The notes under the pieces: model-generated
The model's input: only the letters and a program-made list of their open reading frames with translations
Database searches by the model: none
What the model was told of the DNA's origin: nothing
Shown: positions 52,615 to 61,891 of the stretch, in pieces
How the letters are laid out: every line of letters starts with the position of its first letter
How positions within the stretch are numbered: the first letter of the stretch is position 1
DNA from: Rhizobium sp. 007
GTDB taxonomy: Bacteria; Pseudomonadota; Alphaproteobacteria; Rhizobiales; Rhizobiaceae
Assembly: GCF_015353075.1 (NCBI RefSeq)
Contig: NZ_CP064187.1
Location: 3,554,501 to 3,618,500, forward strand
DNA length: 64,000 nucleotides
Reading direction: 5' to 3'
Made by a program: the position numbers and the translations under genes

Positions 52615-54273
52615 TCAACCGAACAGTGCAAAGGTTGCCTTCAGCGTGACCCATACGCCCCAAAGCAGCGGGATGCCGACGACGGCCCAAGCAAGCAGAG
52701 CCTTCGCGTCGAAGCCGCCTTCGCCGATACCGAACGAGCCGGTCGGGCCTATGCTTGCGGCTGCGGATTTCGCCTGAAGTGCTGCGACCTCCTCATCGGA
52801 CATGAACCACTTGCTGGCAAGCGGCCGGACGAGGGCGTTGGCAATCAGACCCAGCGCCAGCATGCCAGCCAGGATATACATGGTCCCTGTGTAGAGAGCC
52901 GGTCCCGGCGCAACACCGGCTGCTATCTGCGCTTCGCGAATATAGTTCACGACCACAGGACCAACGATGCCGGCGGTTGCCCACGCTGTCAGTAGGCGGC
53001 CGTGGATAGCGCCGACGAATTGCGTGCCGAAAATATCGGCAAGATAGGCCGGAATTGTCGAGAAACCGCCGCCATACATCGAGAGTATGATGGCGAAGGC
53101 GAGGACGAAGAGCGCCTTGTTGCCCATGCCCGCAAAGGTTGGCGCAAGTGCATAAAGCGCGATACCGAGGATGAAAAAGCAATAATAGGTGTTCTTGCGG
53201 CCGATTCTGTCGGAGAGCGAGGCCCAGAAGAAGCGGCCGCCAATGTTGAAGAGCGACAGAAGTCCGGCGAACCCGGCAGCGATCGTGGCGATGGATGCTT
53301 TCTGCGCCGCGTCAAGCTGCGCAAAGCCAACATCCGGCAAACCGATCAGCAAACCAGCAAAGATTTCCTGCAACATCGGCGAGGCCATGCCGATAACGCC
53401 GATACCTGCCGACACGTTGAGGCAGAGCACCGCCCAGATCAGCCAGAACTGCTTCGTCCTGTGCGCATCGCGCAGGTGAACGTGCTTGGTGGTGATCATC
53501 GCGCTCTTGGCTGCAGGGGCGGTCCAGCCTTCCGGACGCCAGCCGGCGGGTGGAATGCGATAACCGAACGCACCGCCCATCATGAAGCCGAAATAGATGA
53601 TCGCCATAACGATGAAGGTTTGCCAGACGCCAACCGAGGTGTCGGTCTTGAAATAGTTCATCAGCAGGTTGGCGAGCGGTGCGCCGATCATCGCCCCGCC
53701 GCCAAACCCCATGATGGCCATGCCCGTCGCCATGCCGCGGCGGTCCGGAAACCACTTAATGAGCGTCGACACCGGCGAAATGTACCCGAGGCCGAGACCG
53801 ATGCCGCCGATGACGCCGGCGCCGAGCCACATCAGCCACAGCTGATGCGTCATCACGCCCAAGGCAGCAACGAGAATGCCGCCGCACCAGCAGCAAGCGG
53901 ATACAAAGCCCGCTTTGCGCGGTCCGGAACGCTCCAGCCAGCCGCCCCAGATGGCGGCGGAGCAACCGAGCAGAACGAAGAAGAGGGTATAGATCCAGCC
54001 GAGGTCGGCGACACGCCAATCACATATCGTCGTGAACAGCGCGGACGCGAGCGTCAGATCGGGGCATGCCGTCGATGCCGTGATCCCGAGCGATTTCGAA
54101 AGCGGCAGCCAGAAGACGCTGAAGCCGTAAGCCATGCCGATGCAAAGATGTATGGCGAGCGCTGCCGGCGGCACAAGCCAGCGATTGAAACCCGGCTTAG
54201 CAATGATCCTCTCCCGATCAAGCAGGCCAAGTTCGGCTAAATCACCTGTGGTATCTGTGTCCGCTGCAGTCAT
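52615..54273 (-). CDS. OFA-family MFS transporter (oxalate/formate-type)
   Basis: A 552-residue membrane protein with twelve hydrophobic segments or more. The N-terminus VPPAALAIHLCIGMAYGFSVFWLPLSKSL and GWIYTLFFVLLGCSAAIWGGWLERSGPRK (partly quoted) are typical of OFA antiporters, and GPRKAGFVSA with the MFS loop motif is seen. An AGGAGGA lies 8 bases before the start. It follows the fds operon on the same strand with 91 bases between, so it probably moves formate or oxalate for the dehydrogenase. The exact substrate and direction are not shown by sequence. Confidence 0.9.
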   Translation of the reverse strand: MTAADTDTTGDLAELGLLDRERIIAKPGFNRWLVPPAALAIHLCIGMAYGFSVFWLPLSKSLGITASTACPDLTLASALFTTICDWRVADLGWIYTLFFVLLGCSAAIWGGWLERSGPRKAGFVSACCWCGGILVAALGVMTHQLWLMWLGAGVIGGIGLGLGYISPVSTLIKWFPDRRGMATGMAIMGFGGGAMIGAPLANLLMNYFKTDTSVGVWQTFIVMAIIYFGFMMGGAFGYRIPPAGWRPEGWTAPAAKSAMITTKHVHLRDAHRTKQFWLIWAVLCLNVSAGIGVIGMASPMLQEIFAGLLIGLPDVGFAQLDAAQKASIATIAAGFAGLLSLFNIGGRFFWASLSDRIGRKNTYYCFFILGIALYALAPTFAGMGNKALFVLAFAIILSMYGGGFSTIPAYLADIFGTQFVGAIHGRLLTAWATAGIVGPVVVNYIREAQIAAGVAPGPALYTGTMYILAGMLALGLIANALVRPLASKWFMSDEEVAALQAKSAAASIGPTGSFGIGEGGFDAKALLAWAVVGIPLLWGVWVTLKATFALFG

Positions 54274-54364
54274 GAATAATTCCTCCTGATTAAAGACTTT
54301 TCTTGCAATAATTCATGCTTGAGCAGGCGAAATGCCTGTGCCCCCTCCAGCGTGAAATCGATAT

Positions 54365-54610
54365 TTATTTCCGGATTGATTCGGCCGGTTCGGGCCTGCG
54401 GATCAGAGGTGCGGCTTGAATGACGAGCGCGTTCAAGCGGTTGTCGTCCCTTTCGAGAATTTCAAACAATTGCCGCCGCATGCGCGGCTCCCAGAATTTG
54501 TTGATATGCGTCGCAACACCTTGAGCTGCCTCGCTCTCAGGCTGGCTCTTGAAAAAGGTCGCAATTTGGTTGGCCATGTAGACGAGCTTTGAATGCGGAT
54601 CATGCGACAT
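54365..54610 (-). CDS. fdsD: Formate dehydrogenase delta subunit
   Basis: An 81-residue protein from ATG 54610 (MSHDPHSKLVYMANQIATFF). The opening LVYMANQIATFFKSQPE and WEPRMRRQLFE are the FdsD family. In Rhodobacter the subunit is needed for maturation or activity of the NAD-dependent enzyme. Its start overlaps the fdhD stop by 11 bases, so the two are coupled. The longer frame to 54682 is inside fdhD and is rejected. Confidence 0.9.
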   Translation of the reverse strand: MSHDPHSKLVYMANQIATFFKSQPESEAAQGVATHINKFWEPRMRRQLFEILERDDNRLNALVIQAAPLIRRPEPAESIRK

Positions 54611-55427
54611 CGGCAATGCTTTCAGGCAAAATACGGTGCGGGTGGGTGAAAATCTCGAAGTCATCGCCGCGCACAAGCGCAACGAGCGTCATGCCGGCTT
54701 GCTCGGCAGTTCGGATGGCAAGAGCCGTCGGCGCAGAAATCGCGATGAGGACAGAGCTTCCCAGGATCGCGGCTTTCTGCACCATCTCGACCGACAGCCG
54801 ACTCGTGACGGCTACAGCCCCCTTTGAGCCGGTCGTTCCGGTGCCAATGACAGCTCCACAGAGCTTGTCGAGTGCATTGTGCCTGCCGACATCCTCGCGA
54901 ACGGCGAGCAAACCTTTACCAGGAATGTAGAAGCCCGCTCCGTGGACCGCACGTGTTTCCCTGTGAAGCGGCTGGGCGGCATTAAGGAGCGAGACGGCTC
55001 GGACGATGTCGCCATGCGTCAGCTTGAGATCCGCAGAGGAAACATCGGGCACCGGACGGACAGCCTGATCGATCGATTCGATGCCGCAAAGCCCGCAACC
55101 AACCGGTCCAGCTATGCTGCGTCGGCGCGCACGCAACGCGTCGGCGACATCGTCTGTCAGCGTTACCTGGACATCGATACCCTGCGGCTCATCGACGATT
55201 TCGATTGCGGAGATCTGGCCCGCGTCCTGAATTATGCCTTCCGTCAGGCTGAATCCGATCGCAAAGTCTTCTATGTCCTCCGGCGTCGCCATCATTACCG
55301 CATGCGCCGTGCCGCCGTAGGAAAAGGCAACCGGTATCTCCTCCGGCACGACGCGCTCACCCGGCATCACGACCCCGCCCTTTCGGGCGATGCGTTTGAC
55401 GGAAATGCGCGCCGCCCGCCTTTCCAT
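54600..55427 (-). CDS. fdhD: Formate dehydrogenase sulfurtransferase FdhD
   Basis: A 275-residue cytosolic protein that transfers sulfur to the Mo-bisMGD cofactor of formate dehydrogenase. The essential CxxC motif is in VGCGLCG (about residues 107-113), with REDVGRHNALDKLCG and TSRLSVEMVQKAAILG as family segments. The start overlaps the fdsA stop by one base (TAATG). It is encoded inside the fds operon between the alpha and delta subunits, the usual place in alphaproteobacteria. Confidence 0.95.
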   Translation of the reverse strand: MERRAARISVKRIARKGGVVMPGERVVPEEIPVAFSYGGTAHAVMMATPEDIEDFAIGFSLTEGIIQDAGQISAIEIVDEPQGIDVQVTLTDDVADALRARRRSIAGPVGCGLCGIESIDQAVRPVPDVSSADLKLTHGDIVRAVSLLNAAQPLHRETRAVHGAGFYIPGKGLLAVREDVGRHNALDKLCGAVIGTGTTGSKGAVAVTSRLSVEMVQKAAILGSSVLIAISAPTALAIRTAEQAGMTLVALVRGDDFEIFTHPHRILPESIADVA

Positions 55428-58306
55428 TATTCGGCCGCTTCCAGCTTGCCGGCAATGCGACGGCTTTGACGTGCCTGCTCGTCATATTCGGTCTGCCACT
55501 GTGAAGGGCCGTTCGACGGCGAGACCTGTACCGCCGTCACCTTGTATTCCGGGCAGTTCGTCGCCCAGTCGGAAAAATCGGTGGTGATGACGTTTGCCTG
55601 CGTGTTCGGATGATGGAAGGTCGTGTAGACGACACCGGGTGCGACGCGATCGGTAATCAGCGCCCGCAGCGACGTATCGCCGGAGCGGCTGGCAAGCTTC
55701 ACCCAGTCGCCATCGCGAATACCGCGCATTTCGGCATCATGCGCATGGATTTCCAGCCGGTCCTCGGCATGCCAGACGACGTTGTCGGTGCGCCGCGTCT
55801 GGGCGCCGACATTATACTGGCTGAGGACACGGCCGGTCGTCAGCAGAAGCGGGAAGCGCGGTCCGGTCCGTTCGTCAGTCGCGACATATTCCGTCCGGAT
55901 GAACTTGCCCTTGCCGCGAACAAAGCCGTTCACATGCATGATCGGCGAACCTTGCGGGGACTTTTCGTTGCAGGGCCACTGAACCGATCCCATCTTTTCC
56001 AGGTAGTCGTATGAAACCAGCGCGAAGCTCGGTGTCGTTGCCGCGATCTCATCCATGATCTCGGACGGATGCTGGTAATTCCAGCTGAGCCCCATGGCTT
56101 GTGCCAGCTTCTGCGTCACCTCCCAATCGCCATAACCGTTGCGGGGCGTCATGACCTTGCGCACGCGGTTGATACGACGCTCGGCGTTGGTAAAAGTGCC
56201 GTCCTTTTCCAGGAAGGTCGAGCCCGGCAGGAAGACATGCGCGTAGTTTGCCGTCTCGTTCAGGAAGAGATCCTGAACCACGACGCATTCCATTGCAGCA
56301 AGACCGGCCGCCACATGCTTCGTATCCGGATCGGATTGGAGAATGTCCTCGCCTTGGACATACAAACCCTTGAACGTGCCATCCACGGCGGCGTCCAGCA
56401 TGTTCGGGATGCGAAGTCCGGGTTCGTTGTTGAGTTTGACGCCCCACAGCTTTTCGAAGATATCGCGCGTCGCATCGTCCGAGATATGGCGGTAACCCGG
56501 CAGCTCGTGCGGGAAGGAACCCATGTCGCAGGAGCCCTGCACATTGTTCTGGCCGCGCAGCGGGTTAACGCCGACGCCCGGACGGCCGATATTGCCGGTC
56601 GCCATCGCCAGGTTTGCGATCGCCATAACGGTCGTGGAACCCTGGCTGTGCTCGGTGACGCCGAGGCCGTAGTAGATCGCCCCGTTTCCGCCGCGCGCAT
56701 AAAGGCGCGCTGCGCCACGAACGGATTGCGCCGGAACGCCGGTGAACTTCTCGGTCTCTTCCGGGCTGTGATAGGGCTCCGAGACGAAAGCCGCCCAATC
56801 TTCGAATTCAGACCAATCGCAGCGCTCGCGAATGAAGGCTTCGTCATAGAGCCCTTCGGTCACGATTACATGCGCCAGCGACGTCATGACAGCGACATTT
56901 GTGCCGGGCTTCAGGGGCAGGTGATAGGCAGCCTCGACATGCGGTGTTTTGACGAGATCGATGCGCCGCGGGTCGATGACGATCAGCTTGGCGCCCTGAC
57001 GCAGCCGTTTTTTCAGTCGCGAGGCAAAGACCGGATGGCCGTCCGTCGGATTGGCACCAATGACGATGACGACATCCGAATCCTCGACACTGTCGAAATT
57101 CTGGGTACCGGCAGAGGTGCCGAAGGCCTGGCCAAGGCCATAGCCCGTCGGCGAATGGCAGACGCGAGCACAGGTATCGACATTGTTGTTGCCGAAGCCC
57201 GCGCGCACGAGTTTCTGAACGAGGAACGTCTCCTCGTTCGTGCAACGCGACGACGTTATGCCGCCGATCGAATCGCGGCCATACTGATACTGGATGCGGC
57301 GGAATTCCGACGCCACGTGCGCAAAAGCCTCGTCCCAGGTCACTTCACGCCAAGGGTCGGTGACCTTCTCGCGGATCATCGGATTGAGGATCCGGTCCTT
57401 ATGCGCCGAGTAGCCATAGGCAAAACGCCCCTTGACGCAGGAATGCCCGCGGTTGGCCTGGCCGTCCTTCCACGGCACCATGCGCACCAGCTCCTCACCG
57501 CGCATCTCCGCCTTGAACGAGCAGCCGACGCCGCAATAAGCACAGGTGGTCACCACCGAATGTTCCGGCTGGCCGATTTGGATGACCGATTTTTCGGTCA
57601 GCGTCGCCGTCGGGCAGGCCTGCACGCAGGCACCGCATGAAACGCATTCGGAATCGATGAAGTGCTCGTGCATGCCCGGCGAAACACGCGAGCCGAAACC
57701 GCGGCCCTCGATCGTCAGCGCAAAGGTTCCCTGCACTTCCTCGCAGGCACGCACGCAGCGGGAGCAGACAATGCACTTTGACGGATCATAGGTGAAATAC
57801 GGGTTCGACTCGTCCTTCGGCATCCATTTGAGATTGCTGTCGCCGTTGTTGCGTGCCTTGACGTGATTGTCGCCTTCATAACCGTAGCGAACGTCGCGCA
57901 AGCCGACGGCGCCTGCCATATCCTGCAACTCGCAATCGCCGTTGGCAGCACAGGTCAGACAGTCGAGCGGGTGATCGGAAATGTAGAGCTCCATCACCCC
58001 GCGGCGAATATCCTTGAGGCGTCCGGTCTGCGTATGGACCACCATGCCCGCTGCAACCGGCGTCGTGCAGGATGCGGGCGTCCCATTACGGCCTTCGATC
58101 TCCACGAGACAGAGGCGGCAGGAGCCAAAGGCGTCGACCATATCGGTCGAACAAAGCTTCGGCACTTGAATTCCGGCCTCCATCGAGGCGCGCATGACGG
58201 ACGTACCCTCCGGCACGCTGATCTGACGGCCATCGATGGTCAGCGTCACGCTTGTTTCGGATTTCGAAGCTGGGGTGCCGTAGTCGATTTCGTGAACGAG
58301 AGACAT
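55427..58306 (-). CDS. fdsA: NAD-dependent formate dehydrogenase alpha subunit
   Basis: A 959-residue catalytic subunit that oxidises formate to CO2. In order: a [2Fe-2S] domain (about residues 20-95), a His-Cys3 cluster, two [4Fe-4S] sites (CIVCSRCVRACEE and CVSCGACVQACP), a further CAYCGVGCSF cluster, and the Mo-bisMGD domains. The Mo ligand is a Cys (VDTCARVCHSPT), so the enzyme does not use selenocysteine. Length matches Rhodobacter FdsA. It starts 6 bases after fdsB. The complex fdsGBA is soluble and oxygen-tolerant in known cases. Confidence 0.96.
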   Translation of the reverse strand: MSLVHEIDYGTPASKSETSVTLTIDGRQISVPEGTSVMRASMEAGIQVPKLCSTDMVDAFGSCRLCLVEIEGRNGTPASCTTPVAAGMVVHTQTGRLKDIRRGVMELYISDHPLDCLTCAANGDCELQDMAGAVGLRDVRYGYEGDNHVKARNNGDSNLKWMPKDESNPYFTYDPSKCIVCSRCVRACEEVQGTFALTIEGRGFGSRVSPGMHEHFIDSECVSCGACVQACPTATLTEKSVIQIGQPEHSVVTTCAYCGVGCSFKAEMRGEELVRMVPWKDGQANRGHSCVKGRFAYGYSAHKDRILNPMIREKVTDPWREVTWDEAFAHVASEFRRIQYQYGRDSIGGITSSRCTNEETFLVQKLVRAGFGNNNVDTCARVCHSPTGYGLGQAFGTSAGTQNFDSVEDSDVVIVIGANPTDGHPVFASRLKKRLRQGAKLIVIDPRRIDLVKTPHVEAAYHLPLKPGTNVAVMTSLAHVIVTEGLYDEAFIRERCDWSEFEDWAAFVSEPYHSPEETEKFTGVPAQSVRGAARLYARGGNGAIYYGLGVTEHSQGSTTVMAIANLAMATGNIGRPGVGVNPLRGQNNVQGSCDMGSFPHELPGYRHISDDATRDIFEKLWGVKLNNEPGLRIPNMLDAAVDGTFKGLYVQGEDILQSDPDTKHVAAGLAAMECVVVQDLFLNETANYAHVFLPGSTFLEKDGTFTNAERRINRVRKVMTPRNGYGDWEVTQKLAQAMGLSWNYQHPSEIMDEIAATTPSFALVSYDYLEKMGSVQWPCNEKSPQGSPIMHVNGFVRGKGKFIRTEYVATDERTGPRFPLLLTTGRVLSQYNVGAQTRRTDNVVWHAEDRLEIHAHDAEMRGIRDGDWVKLASRSGDTSLRALITDRVAPGVVYTTFHHPNTQANVITTDFSDWATNCPEYKVTAVQVSPSNGPSQWQTEYDEQARQSRRIAGKLEAAE

Positions 58307-58312
58307 GGATCC

Positions 58313-59869
58313 TTACTCCGCCGCTTCGATGAGGGGTGTTGGCGCGAAATCGTCCGGGAAGTGCGTCATCGCGCTCGTCACCGGATAGGGCGTGAAACCA
58401 CCAAGTGCGCAAAGCGAACCGAATTTCATGGTGTTGCAGAGATCGGCGAGTAATGCCCGGTTCTTCTCCGGCTCGATTCCTTGCGCGATCTTGTCTGCAG
58501 TTTCGACGCCGCGCGTGGAGCCGATGCGACAGGGCGTGCACTTGCCGCAGCTTTCGACCGCACAGAATTCCATGGCGAACCGCGCCTGTTTCAGCATGTC
58601 CACGGTGTCGTCGAATATGACGATGCCCGCATGGCCGATGAGGCCGTCCTTGGCAGCAAAGGCTTCGTAGTCAAAAGGCGTATCGAAGAGTGTCCTTGGG
58701 AAATAGGCACCAAGCGGACCGCCGACCTGCACCGCCTTCACCGGCCGGCCCGTTGCTGTCCCGCCGCCGATCCTGTCGACGATATCGCCGAGTGATAGCC
58801 CGAAGGCCGCCTCATAAAGACCGCCATGCTTGACGTTCCCGGCGATCTGCAGCGGGATTGTGCCGCGCGACCGGCCCATCCCGAAATCGCGGTAAAAAAC
58901 AGCCCCTTTGTCCAGGATGACCGGAACGGAGGCCAGCGAGATCACGTTATTGATGACCGTGGGACAGGCAAAGAGTCCCTTGTGCGCCGGCAGCGGCGGC
59001 TTGGCGCGCACGACGCCGCGCTTGCCTTCCAGGCTGTTCAGCAGCGACGTTTCCTCGCCGCAGACATAAGCGCCCGCACCGGTTCTGACTTCAATATCGA
59101 ACGCGCGGCCAGAACTGAGTACCGAAGCGCCGAGAATGCCGGCGCCGCCGGCGACCTCGACCGCTTCCGTCATTGTCGCGATCGCATGGGGATATTCCGA
59201 GCGGATATAGATGAAGCCCTTCGTCGCACCCGTCGCGAGCCCGGCAATTGCCATGCCTTCGATCAGCACGAAGGGATCACCCTCCATGATCATGCGGTCT
59301 GCGAAGGTGCCGCTGTCGCCTTCGTCTGCATTGCAGACGATGTATTTCCGCTCGCCCGCGGCATCGAGTACCGTCTTCCATTTGATGCCGGTTGGAAAAC
59401 CAGCACCGCCGCGGCCGCGAAGACCGGAATCGGTCACCTCCTTGACCACGTCTGCGGGAGCCATGGCCGCCGCGCGGCGAAGGCCGGCAAGGCCGCCATG
59501 TGCCTCATAATCTTTCAAAGAAAGCGGATCGACGACGCCGCAGCGGGCGAAGGTCAGGCGGGTCTGTTCCTTGAGGAATGGGAGGCTTTCGACCTCCCCC
59601 AGACAGAGCGCGTGATCGCCACCGCGGACCAACCCCGCATCGAAAAGTGCAGCGACATCCTTCACTTTTACCGGCCCGTAGCCGATGCGCTTGCCGGATA
59701 CCTCGACCTCCACCAGAGGTTCTAGCCAGAACATTCCGCGCGAGCCGTTGCGCACGATCTTCGCATCGATGCCGCGGGCTGCGATCTCCTGGGTAACCGC
59801 TTCAGCCACCTTCTCGGCACCGAGCGCTAGCGCTGCGGCGTCGCGCGGAACAAAAATCGTCACGCTCAT
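58313..59869 (-). CDS. fdsB: NAD-dependent formate dehydrogenase beta subunit
   Basis: A 518-residue flavoprotein homologous to NuoF fused to a NuoE-like N-terminal extension. FMN and NAD are bound by GRGGAGFPTGIKWKTVLD and the CNADEGDSGTFADR region, and the [4Fe-4S] site is ESCGKCTPCRIGSTRG near the C-terminus. It takes electrons from FdsG and reduces NAD. Its start overlaps the fdsG stop by 4 bases. All cofactor motifs seem intact. Confidence 0.96.
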   Translation of the reverse strand: MSVTIFVPRDAAALALGAEKVAEAVTQEIAARGIDAKIVRNGSRGMFWLEPLVEVEVSGKRIGYGPVKVKDVAALFDAGLVRGGDHALCLGEVESLPFLKEQTRLTFARCGVVDPLSLKDYEAHGGLAGLRRAAAMAPADVVKEVTDSGLRGRGGAGFPTGIKWKTVLDAAGERKYIVCNADEGDSGTFADRMIMEGDPFVLIEGMAIAGLATGATKGFIYIRSEYPHAIATMTEAVEVAGGAGILGASVLSSGRAFDIEVRTGAGAYVCGEETSLLNSLEGKRGVVRAKPPLPAHKGLFACPTVINNVISLASVPVILDKGAVFYRDFGMGRSRGTIPLQIAGNVKHGGLYEAAFGLSLGDIVDRIGGGTATGRPVKAVQVGGPLGAYFPRTLFDTPFDYEAFAAKDGLIGHAGIVIFDDTVDMLKQARFAMEFCAVESCGKCTPCRIGSTRGVETADKIAQGIEPEKNRALLADLCNTMKFGSLCALGGFTPYPVTSAMTHFPDDFAPTPLIEAAE

Positions 59870-60345
59870 CGCCGCACCTGCGCAACGAGGTCGGCAATTA
59901 TCTCATCATCGACCCGCCCATAGAGCTCGCCGTCGAGCATGGCTGCGGGCGCGCAAGCGCAGAGCCCGAGACAGTAAACTGGCTCCAAGGTCACGCTGCC
60001 GTCGAGCGCGGTCTGATGGAAATCGACACCGAGCAGCGTTTTCATACGATCGGCGACAGCATCGCCGCCCATCGACTGACAGGCCTCGGCACGACAGAGC
60101 TTCAGGACATGGCGGCCGGCAGGATGATCGCGATAATCGTGATAGAACGTCATCACACCATGCACTTCGGCGCGCGAGAGATTGAGCTCGCTCGCAATAA
60201 CCGGCAGCGCTTCGTGCGGCACATAGCCGAATTCATCCTGGACTTCGTGAAGGATTGGAAGGAGCGGGCCTTCAAGAGAGCGCAAGGCACCAACAATCGC
60301 GCGCGTGCGTTCGGCAATATCGCCATTGGCGACATGAGCATTCAT
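59866..60345 (-). CDS. fdsG: NAD-dependent formate dehydrogenase gamma subunit
   Basis: A 159-residue NuoE-like protein with one [2Fe-2S] cluster. The four Cys ligands are in LCRAEACQSMGG and YCLGLCACAPA. FGYVPHEALPVIASELNLSRAEVHGVMTFYHDY, partly quoted, is the family core. It is the first structural gene of the fds operon; a LysR-type palindrome lies 123-143 bases before its start. The GTG/ATG question does not arise: ATG 60345 is the natural start. Confidence 0.95.
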   Translation of the reverse strand: MNAHVANGDIAERTRAIVGALRSLEGPLLPILHEVQDEFGYVPHEALPVIASELNLSRAEVHGVMTFYHDYRDHPAGRHVLKLCRAEACQSMGGDAVADRMKTLLGVDFHQTALDGSVTLEPVYCLGLCACAPAAMLDGELYGRVDDEIIADLVAQVRR

Positions 60346-60467
60346 TTCGGCAGGCCTCCCGAGGCTTTGCTGTGTCGCTCACCGCAACGGCCTCCCCATG
60401 CCGATCCGGTATCTCGAAGGGAGTCTTTCAGGGAAACATCGAGCGATCAATAAAGCTGTTCCGTCGA

Positions 60468-60488
60468 CTGATAGGAAATTTCTATCAG
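60468..60488. promoter_or_regulatory. LysR-type operator candidate for the fds operon
   Basis: Positions 60468-60488 form an odd-length palindrome: CTGATAG on the left mirrors CTATCAG on the right with one mismatched pair inside. The core ATAG-N7-CTAT is the T-N11-A pattern of LysR-type regulators. It overlaps the stop codon of the adjacent LysR gene and lies 123 bases upstream of fdsG. Confidence 0.55.
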
Positions 60489-61378
60489 AGACTTTCGCTC
60501 TCTGCGAGTATTCTCGCCTCGTGCAGCAATGCAGACACGAGAGGCGTAAAAGGCTCACGATGTGTGGCGACCAAGCCCACCGAATGATGGGCCGCCGGCT
60601 CGACAATCGGAATCATGCGTATTTCGGCCGGAAATCCAAAGGATTCAGCGACATTACGCGGCATGATGCTCGCCCAGCGCCCGGTTCTGACGTGAGAAAA
60701 CAGCACGATCATCGAACCGGATTCCAAAGTGGGATGCGCGCTCGCGCCCGCTTCCGCGAGGTGCCGGTTGATAATGCGGCGGTTCTGCATGTCAGCCGTC
60801 AATAGGCAAAGCCGAAGGTCGCCCACTTCGCGCCAGGTCACGGTCTCGCGATCGGAAAGCGGACTTCCAGCGGCAGTGATCAGGTGATAGCGCTCGGCAT
60901 AAAGCGGCACGGTCGTTACACGCCCAAGCGGCTCGTTTTCAAGATACGTCACCCCGGCGTCAATCTCGAGATTTTCGAGCATGCTCAACACCTGCAGCGA
61001 ATTGCGCGAAACGATGGAGAAGGTGACGTCCGGGTGCCGCTCCTGAAAAGGTGTCGTAATACGCGGTAGCATCGCCAGAGCTGTCGGAATGGAAGCAAGG
61101 CGCAGATGGCCGGAAAGACCTTTGCGCGCCGCGCGCATCTCTTCGCGCATGGTGCGCGTGTCACCGACGATGCGCCTTGCCCATTCGAGGACACGTTGGC
61201 CTTCCGGCGTCAGACCCTGGAATCGTGAGCCCCGCTGCACCAGCATGACGCCCAGTTGATCTTCAAGTTGCCGAATTGCAGCCGACAGCGTGGGCTGCGA
61301 GATGCCGCACTCCTCGGCAGCACGGCCGAAGTGCTTTTCGTTGGCAAGGGCAATGAAGAATTCAAGTTTGTCGATCAT
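60485..61378 (-). CDS. LysR-family transcriptional regulator of formate oxidation
   Basis: A 297-residue LysR-type regulator with the helix-turn-helix near residues 19-40 (EECGISQPTLSAAIRQLEDQ) and a substrate-binding domain. ATG 61378 (MIDKLEFFIALANEKHFGRAA) is the usual LTTR start. It stands right before fdsG on the same strand, with 139 bases between. In Rhodobacter/Cupriavidus fds clusters a LysR protein controls the operon, and the ATAG-N7-CTAT palindrome fits. A role as formate sensor is inferred. Confidence 0.9.
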   Translation of the reverse strand: MIDKLEFFIALANEKHFGRAAEECGISQPTLSAAIRQLEDQLGVMLVQRGSRFQGLTPEGQRVLEWARRIVGDTRTMREEMRAARKGLSGHLRLASIPTALAMLPRITTPFQERHPDVTFSIVSRNSLQVLSMLENLEIDAGVTYLENEPLGRVTTVPLYAERYHLITAAGSPLSDRETVTWREVGDLRLCLLTADMQNRRIINRHLAEAGASAHPTLESGSMIVLFSHVRTGRWASIMPRNVAESFGFPAEIRMIPIVEPAAHHSVGLVATHREPFTPLVSALLHEARILAESESL

Positions 61379-61447
61379 CCGGCCTCCCGCCCGCTTCGGG
61401 GACAAGCCATCTTTGGCGCTAGCCGCCAATAATCGCAAGGGCAGGAA

Positions 61448-61789
61448 TCAGTCGGGATCGGTCGCTTCGAACAAGCCGAAGAGAGAATCCAGGAAAATCG
61501 TCAGATTGGCATTGCCGATGCTGTAATAGACCAGCCGGCCTGCCCGGCGAGTGTTGACGAGGCCCTCCATGCGCAGCCGCGCAAGCTGCTGTGAAACCAT
61601 CGCTTGCTGCATACCGAGCAATTCTTCGATTTGGCTGACCGTCTTTTCCTCGTTGGCGAGGATGCAGAGAATGAGAAGCCGGGTTTGATGCGCCATTGCT
61701 TTCAGCAGATCGCTTGCTTCGTGGGCTTTTACAGCAAGCTTCTGCAGTTCCTGGCCGGTTATTCCCGGTTCGGTCGTTGGCAAGGGCAT
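61448..61789 (-). CDS. ArsR-family transcriptional regulator
   Basis: A 113-residue winged-helix protein. LLKAMAHQTRLLILCILANEEKTVSQIEELLGMQQAMVSQQLARLR is cut here to key parts: recognition helix about residues 62-77. It has one cysteine in ILCIL and lacks the CxCxxC metal site of classical ArsR/SmtB, so a metal sensor is unlikely. It lies upstream of the LysR gene on the same strand with 69 bases between and may regulate formate genes or sense redox or sulfur stress. No exact ligand can be given. Confidence 0.85.
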   Translation of the reverse strand: MPLPTTEPGITGQELQKLAVKAHEASDLLKAMAHQTRLLILCILANEEKTVSQIEELLGMQQAMVSQQLARLRMEGLVNTRRAGRLVYYSIGNANLTIFLDSLFGLFEATDPD

Positions 61790-61891
61790 TCTGAATCTCT
61801 GCTGGATGCACTTCAGGTAGCCGCAACGATAACATATCCACACGCCGGCATTGTACCCAATTGGCGAAATACCAAAAAAAGTCCAAACAAA

